The notes below the pieces were generated by a model. The model was not told the origin of the DNA. It saw only the letters and a list, made by a program, of their open reading frames with translations, and ran no database searches. A DNA stretch of 24,970 bases from a virus, in the IMG/VR virus record IMGVR_UViG_3300049203_000061, positions 1-24,970 of that record. The stretch is one strand, 5' to 3'. Position 1 is the stretch's first letter. Each line of letters begins with the position of its first letter. Both the position numbers and the translations under genes were made by a program. Positions 21,169-24,970 of this stretch are shown here, one piece after another.

Positions 21169-22191
21169 AGTCTGGAGAGCAGCACGGTCAATGCGCTCGA
21201 TTTCAGCCAGGATCAGGGCCCCGGCCTTAATGAGGTTGCGGCGCTTGCTGCTTGGCTTCCACCATTCCGACGCCCACGGCCAATCCATCGGCGTGCGCTC
21301 GAAGTGGACTTCATCAGGCACCATTTCACTGCCCGCGAACGCATAGCAGCATGCGGCAACTGCCATTTCTCCGATGTTATGCTCGTCATCGTGCTCTGGC
21401 GTCCAACCTTCCTGCTCGACTTGTCGGCGGCGCTCGGCCAGCACGTCGCGCGCGGCGGCGGTCTGCACCTCCTCCAGCGCTGCATGGACGCCGACACCGG
21501 CAAGAGCGGTGATTGCCTTGCGAGCTGCATTCTCGGCACGCACGACTGCCTTTTCGTCGCCTCGACCACCCTTGCCGATGCCGCGAGCGTGCAGGTGCTC
21601 GGTGCTGGCCCACTTATCGGCAGCATCCAGTGCGGCGCGCAGCAGCTTCGCGCGGTCTGGCGTGCTGGCGTTCTGTGCGCCGGCAGGAGCTACCGGAGCG
21701 GCGAGATAGAGCGGTAACCATTTCCAGCCCTTGTAGACTTTCGTGTACTCAGGGTTCGACGCGACAGTCCCTAGTTCAAGTTTCTGCTTGCCGTCGATGC
21801 TCTCGAAGGTGATCCATGCCACCGGCTCGGCCTGCGCCTGTCTTGCCAGGTGACGTGGCGCTGTGGCGATGTCGCTCAATAGGTCGAGAGCCGTGTTGAT
21901 GCGCTGCTTCGCGCCATCGTCGGCGGTCCATACGGCTTCGAGCAAAATGTCCCGCACATGCTGGTAGCGGTCGTCGTCTGCCAGTTCGCTCGAATACTCT
22001 GCTTTCGGTTGGCGTGCCAGGTGGGCGGCAATCGCAGCGCGCTCGATCAGTCTGGCGAACAGTCGGATGCCCGGAAAGTCCTCGTCGGTTGGCGGGTAGG
22101 TTGTGGCCTCTTCAAACAGTTCGGCCAACTGCTCATCCGTCAGATCGCCGGTCGGCTTCTCTGCTGCGGCCGTGGTTTCGTTTTTGCTCAC
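21136..22191 (-). CDS. Modular phage protein with conserved C-terminal domain
   Basis: A 351-aa protein with a GTG start overlapping the upstream stop as GTGA. It has an N-terminal acidic part (LTDEQLAELFEEATTYPPTD) and two copies of a HLARQ linker. A module AEPVAWITFESIDG leading to WKWLPLYLAAP resembles the 'PVAW...LPLY' segment found in many phage accessory proteins. The C-terminal 100 residues (DVLAERRRQVEQEGWTPEHD, then WPWASEWWKPSSKRRNLIKA and GALILAEIERIDRA) form a well-conserved phage domain of unknown function. The make-up again suggests piecewise assembly. Confidence 0.72.
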   Translation of the reverse strand: MSKNETTAAAEKPTGDLTDEQLAELFEEATTYPPTDEDFPGIRLFARLIERAAIAAHLARQPKAEYSSELADDDRYQHVRDILLEAVWTADDGAKQRINTALDLLSDIATAPRHLARQAQAEPVAWITFESIDGKQKLELGTVASNPEYTKVYKGWKWLPLYLAAPVAPAGAQNASTPDRAKLLRAALDAADKWASTEHLHARGIGKGGRGDEKAVVRAENAARKAITALAGVGVHAALEEVQTAAARDVLAERRRQVEQEGWTPEHDDEHNIGEMAVAACCYAFAGSEMVPDEVHFERTPMDWPWASEWWKPSSKRRNLIKAGALILAEIERIDRAALQTGSANTQEGGV

Positions 22192-22595
22192 TGGTTTTCT
22201 CCTTGGTTATCGTCGGCCCGGCGCGCCGGGTGTTCGGTTGCATCGTGCAGTTGCTGCCAGCGCACGGCCGCGCGCCAGACCGCATGCACGCGGCGCGTGA
22301 TCGGGTGCAGGAACTCGCCGTTGTCCAGGCGCACAACGTTGAATGAGGCCAGCTTCGCCGCCGCGTCGAACGCCTCGACCTCTTCCGGCACGGGCCGCGC
22401 ACGCAGATCCTCAAGCACGCCCTCGACATCGAGCACGCGCAGCGCCTTGACCGCTTCCGTCAGGATATCGGCCCGGCGCATGTCGTCGCCTTGCCGCGCA
22501 TCGGGAATGTCACGGCTGATACTGTCGATCGCCGCGTCGCGCAGCGCTTCCACCACGCGCACCGACAGCACCACGTCCAGCGCGCGCGGCGTCAC
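22188..22595 (-). CDS. Phage protein of unknown function
   Basis: A 135-aa protein with GTG start overlapping the upstream stop as GTGA. It is helical with charged repeats (ALDVVLSVRVVEALRDAAID, DDMRRADILTEAVKALRV) and a short beta pair near FNVVRLDNGEFLHP. No family recognised. Confidence 0.66.
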   Translation of the reverse strand: MTPRALDVVLSVRVVEALRDAAIDSISRDIPDARQGDDMRRADILTEAVKALRVLDVEGVLEDLRARPVPEEVEAFDAAAKLASFNVVRLDNGEFLHPITRRVHAVWRAAVRWQQLHDATEHPARRADDNQGENQ

Positions 22596-22789
22596 TTCTG
22601 CCTCCGTGCCAGCGCCAGCGCCTCGCGCACCTTCTGCACGGTTTCATAGGTCACCGCGCCCTGGTTCTGGATGTCCTGACTGACCGCCTCGCAGGCGCCC
22701 AGCAGCGCGTCGAATGGGCGGTTCTGGCTGGCGATGCCCGGCGCCGGCTCGCTGACGTAGAACCGCGTCGTGAATTCCGGGGCTTTCAT
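22592..22789 (-). CDS. Small phage protein of unknown function
   Basis: A 65-aa protein starting MKAPEFTTRFYVSEPAPGIA, with an N-terminal strand and a helical C-terminal half (TYETVQKVREALALARRQK). ATGA overlap upstream and GTGA downstream tie it into the operon. Confidence 0.65.
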   Translation of the reverse strand: MKAPEFTTRFYVSEPAPGIASQNRPFDALLGACEAVSQDIQNQGAVTYETVQKVREALALARRQK

Positions 22790-22932
22790 GCCGACACCTT
22801 GCGGCCCGCCACCCAGGCGCCGAACAGGGAATAAACGGCAGCATCGCCGCCAGCCTGGCGCAGCACGCGCAGCGCGCCACGGAACGTCAGGGCCAGCGTG
22901 CTCGTGCCCCCGGTGCAGTGGATCAAGTACAT
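22786..22932 (-). CDS. Small protein of 48 aa
   Basis: The protein starts MYLIHCTGGTSTLALTFRGA and has an Arg/Ala-rich helix followed by a hydrophobic end (YSLFGAWVAGRK). I chose the ATG at 22932 for its AAAGGAG site. The reading frame continues upstream to a TTG at 23010 through an AT-rich stretch without a ribosome site; that stretch is better read as leader or remnant. It opens the chain that runs down to 20716. Confidence 0.6.
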   Translation of the reverse strand: MYLIHCTGGTSTLALTFRGALRVLRQAGGDAAVYSLFGAWVAGRKVSA

Positions 22933-23024
22933 GATCGAATCTCCTTTCGTAATTTCTGGAAACACGATCATTGTATTACATTCGACGGGTTTTCGTGCAA
23001 TTACTTTCAAATATTTTTACGATG
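22933..23024 (-). promoter_or_regulatory. AT-rich gap with possible promoter
   Basis: This is the longest gap in the right-hand part and is much richer in AT than its flanks. A TACAAT box (5 of 6 to the -10 consensus) lies about 30 bases before the ribosome site, but the best -35 candidate (TTGCAC) is weak and 19 bases away. TGTA-A-TACA is a small inverted repeat here. A promoter is possible, not secure. Confidence 0.35.
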
Positions 23025-23516
23025 TCACATCTCGTGCACATCCAGTCCATGTACGGTTTTAAGGAGGTGCTTCTTGATCCGGTACACCGGCAAATTCTTG
23101 GTGGCGATGCTTTTCGTGTCCTCGACGACAAGATGCCCATCGCACTGATAGGTGAAATCGGCGATGAAGCGTATGGCCGGCTTCATCTTGCTGTCGCCCA
23201 GCAGGCGCACGGCGGGCGCGAGTTCGAACACGACCTGGCGCTGCAGGTCGGCAATCTCGCCGGCCGCCAGCATCAGCTTGAGGACGGCCCAGCGCCGCAC
23301 CTCCTTGCGGCTGTCGAACTCGATGCCGTCGACTGTGACCTTGTTGTTGCGGTACTTGCGCGGCTTCGGCTCGTCTTCTTGCAGCGTCGCCAGCGGCGTC
23401 AGCATGTCGGCTTTTCTCTCGCGCAGCGAGGGGGGCAAGGGCGACTTCTGGCGCTGTTGGGTCCGTGCCTGGAACTCGGCCAGCATTTCCGGCGTCCACC
23501 TGATGCCCTTGGTCAC
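23025..23516 (-). CDS. DUF1064-type nuclease (PD-(D/E)XK-like)
   Basis: A 163-aa protein. I chose the GTG at 23516, which has GGAG 6 bases before it and follows the upstream stop by one base; longer in-frame starts would overlap the upstream gene. The pattern KYRNNKVTVDGIEFDSRKEV, a helix, LQRQVVFELAPAV, IRFIADFTYQCDGHLVVEDT and K(S) is that of DUF1064 proteins, proposed PD-(D/E)XK nucleases with the acidic residues at AD, E and DTK. They occur in phage replication or recombination modules, and a resolvase-like or structure-specific role has been suggested. The active residues look intact. Confidence 0.82.
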   Translation of the reverse strand: MTKGIRWTPEMLAEFQARTQQRQKSPLPPSLRERKADMLTPLATLQEDEPKPRKYRNNKVTVDGIEFDSRKEVRRWAVLKLMLAAGEIADLQRQVVFELAPAVRLLGDSKMKPAIRFIADFTYQCDGHLVVEDTKSIATKNLPVYRIKKHLLKTVHGLDVHEM

Positions 23517-23517
23517 G

Positions 23518-24588
23518 TCAATCTCCGCAGAAACAGGCGATCGCATCATCGTCGCCATCGATGCCGGCAAACAGGCTGCCCTGCTGGGTAGCGTATTCCA
23601 GCATGCGCGCATAGCCAGGCCGGTCGTTCCTGAACCGCGCACCGTCGGGCTTCGACGACAGGCCCATTGCTTCCATGCTGGCCCACCACACGGCGCGCTG
23701 CGGTTCCTCCTGGATCATCGAGAAGACTTGGTGCGGGCCTTTCAGGAAGCACAGGTCGCAATTGCCCCATGGCGTCGTGCCGTTGCGGTTTGGCAGGCCC
23801 AGGTCAAACGGCTGCGCGCGCCAAAACGCGGCGACGTCCTGCTTCGTAATGCCTGCTTCCGCCAGCGGGATGATCATCGTTTCCGCCTTGATCTCGGGCG
23901 ATGGGCGCGCGCGGATCTTGGCGATGCGGCGCGGCTCATCGGCCCGGATGCCCACCATCTGGTCCCAGCCATCCTCTTGCCAACCCAGCGATTTCAGGTA
24001 CTTATGGCCCGTGCGGATTTTCAGCTCGACGGTGCAAAAGCGCGTCACCGGGTTCGGCAGATAGTTGCGCTTCCGAATGATCGCCTCGAATGGCTCGCCG
24101 TTGCGGCTGGCCGTCTCGAACGTGACTTCGGCATAACCCTGCTCATCGTCGCGGTACTCCAGCCACTTGATCGGCACACCCCAATGCTGCTCGATGTCGC
24201 GTACGAACTGCAGCGTTTCCTCGCGTTCCTTGCCGGTGTTTTCGAACAGCGCCAGCGTGTTTTCAGGCAGTTTGCCGCCATTGGCCTGCATAACGAGCCA
24301 CAACATATAAGCCGAGGTGCGCCCGCCCGACACGCCGATGGCGGTGCGATCGTCGTCGTCGATCTTGAAAGGATTACGTGTCACCGGCTTTGCGATCAAT
24401 GCTTCTACGACTTCAGGATTCCTCCCAAGCAGCCCCAGCAAACCGGATTTTGTTCCATCGTTCTGCTTCCATTCCTCGAAGCTGATACAACCTTCATGGG
24501 TTGCCATAAGCTCGCCCGTCAAATTCAGGAATTCATTCCTTGACAAGAATCCAGCGCCCAGAATCATGCTTTCAAGTTCGTTATTCAT
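23518..24588 (-). CDS. PAPS-reductase-like PP-loop ATPase
   Basis: A 356-aa protein. After an N-terminal extension of about 80 residues comes the PP-loop SGGRTS (87-92), within AIGVSGGRTSAYML. Then follow the family pattern FENTGKEREETLQFV, a RFCTVELKI block with C185, and a C-terminal NCDLCFLKG (C277, C280) plus a final CFC (C352, C354). PP-loop enzymes of this family activate substrates with ATP; members reduce PAPS, thiolate nucleic acids or act in DNA phosphorothioation. The cysteines could hold an iron-sulfur cluster, as in DndC-like members. Which reaction is performed cannot be told. Phages carry it as an accessory gene. Ribosome site AAAGAG before the ATG. Confidence 0.85.
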   Translation of the reverse strand: MNNELESMILGAGFLSRNEFLNLTGELMATHEGCISFEEWKQNDGTKSGLLGLLGRNPEVVEALIAKPVTRNPFKIDDDDRTAIGVSGGRTSAYMLWLVMQANGGKLPENTLALFENTGKEREETLQFVRDIEQHWGVPIKWLEYRDDEQGYAEVTFETASRNGEPFEAIIRKRNYLPNPVTRFCTVELKIRTGHKYLKSLGWQEDGWDQMVGIRADEPRRIAKIRARPSPEIKAETMIIPLAEAGITKQDVAAFWRAQPFDLGLPNRNGTTPWGNCDLCFLKGPHQVFSMIQEEPQRAVWWASMEAMGLSSKPDGARFRNDRPGYARMLEYATQQGSLFAGIDGDDDAIACFCGD

Positions 24589-24603
24589 TTGCTCTTTCAG
24601 TAG

Positions 24604-24864
24604 TTATTGTTCAGTGCCTGGAATACCAAGCTGGCGCGGGTCGCGCTCGATGGCAACGTAGATGACGCCCTGATCGCAATCCTGCATGCCGGCGCGCACA
24701 GCCGCCGCGCTGGCGCGCTTGCAAACCTCGGACCACTGCCCGTCAAAAATGCAGCCCTTGCAGCGCCTGGCGGGCGCCGGCTGGTCGCGGTAGGCCATCG
24801 ATTCCGGTTCCAGCACGACGGCATCGCGCCGGCCGCGCCATTTTTCAAGGTTGACGTTCCTCAT
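24604..24864 (-). CDS. Small Cys-rich phage protein
   Basis: An 86-aa protein starting MRNVNLEKWRGRRDAVVLEP. It has CKGC near residue 35, then two further cysteines (EVCKRAS, DCDQG), a likely metal site. The ATG at 24864 has AAAGGA upstream and overlaps the preceding stop by one base (TGATG), so the longer frame upstream is not used. Function unknown; the next gene downstream is the PP-loop enzyme. Confidence 0.68.
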   Translation of the reverse strand: MRNVNLEKWRGRRDAVVLEPESMAYRDQPAPARRCKGCIFDGQWSEVCKRASAAAVRAGMQDCDQGVIYVAIERDPRQLGIPGTEQ

Positions 24865-24970
24865 CACTGTCCTTTCGGCGCCAGCCGGATCGCCATCCGG
24901 AACAACCACGACGCCATGGCGCGGCGTGCATGGTAGATGTGCATTGCCTCGGTGATCGACAGCTTGATCA
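24864..24970 (-). CDS. Partial 3' end of an unknown phage protein
   Basis: Only the last 34 codons are in the window, ending IRLAPKGQ. The readable segment (SITEAMHIYHARRAMASWLF) is an amphipathic helix. The TGA overlaps the next ATG. The product cannot be named. Confidence 0.5.
   Translation of the reverse strand, partial: IKLSITEAMHIYHARRAMASWLFRMAIRLAPKGQ

Noticed and set aside
23517-23642. Longer start for the DUF1064 gene
   Set aside because: It would overlap the PP-loop gene by more than 120 bases, lacks a ribosome site and adds an unlike N-terminus; the GTG at 23516 has GGAG at ideal spacing.
1-24970. CRISPR array, tRNA genes, integrase or attachment sites
   Set aside because: No regularly spaced repeats, no cloverleaf-like segment and no recombinase motif were seen by eye; a tRNA and integrase profile search would be needed to exclude them fully.

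Overview
The window looks like a piece of a tailed-phage genome, or a prophage whose ends lie outside it. Essentially every supported gene is on the minus strand, so transcription runs from base 24970 towards base 1. Base composition is GC-rich. Ribosome-binding sites are of the AAGGAG type, and genes are packed with 4-base ATGA, GTGA or TTGA stop/start overlaps. The gene families are those common in phages of Beta- and Gammaproteobacteria, and many small early proteins resemble those of Burkholderiales phages. I infer a Burkholderiales-type host, but the sequence alone does not prove it. No integrase, repressor/Cro pair, tRNA, rRNA, CRISPR array or bacterial housekeeping gene was seen.

Right part (about 24970 to 12800): a long chain of mostly small accessory/early genes. 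Recognisable members are a PP-loop PAPS-reductase-like enzyme, a DUF1064 PD-(D/E)XK-type nuclease and an HNH-AP2 endonuclease. There is also a 670-aa mosaic protein built of short modules, several small Cys-rich (zinc-ribbon-like) proteins, a single-span membrane protein and two small helix-turn-helix proteins. In the middle (15685-15928) sits a self-contained cassette of promoter with palindrome, 51-codon gene and intrinsic terminator, which looks like a phage 'moron'.

Left part (about 12570 to 1): the packaging and structural module, in the order small terminase, large terminase, three small genes, P22-type portal, Ala/Pro/Glu-rich scaffold-like protein, CsrA-like protein, N4-gp56-family major capsid protein, 160-aa virion candidate, 203-aa virion candidate, right-handed beta-helix tailspike, DUF6682-type adaptor, and the start of a further structural gene. 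This set suggests a podovirus-like particle with a depolymerase-type tailspike.

Two features stand out for regulation. The major capsid gene has its own near-consensus sigma70 promoter and a long hairpin leader that reaches the start codon, and the gene immediately upstream encodes a protein resembling the RNA-binding regulator CsrA. The capsid gene and the 160-aa gene are each followed by a strong GC hairpin, which would help set gene-specific expression inside an otherwise polycistronic run.
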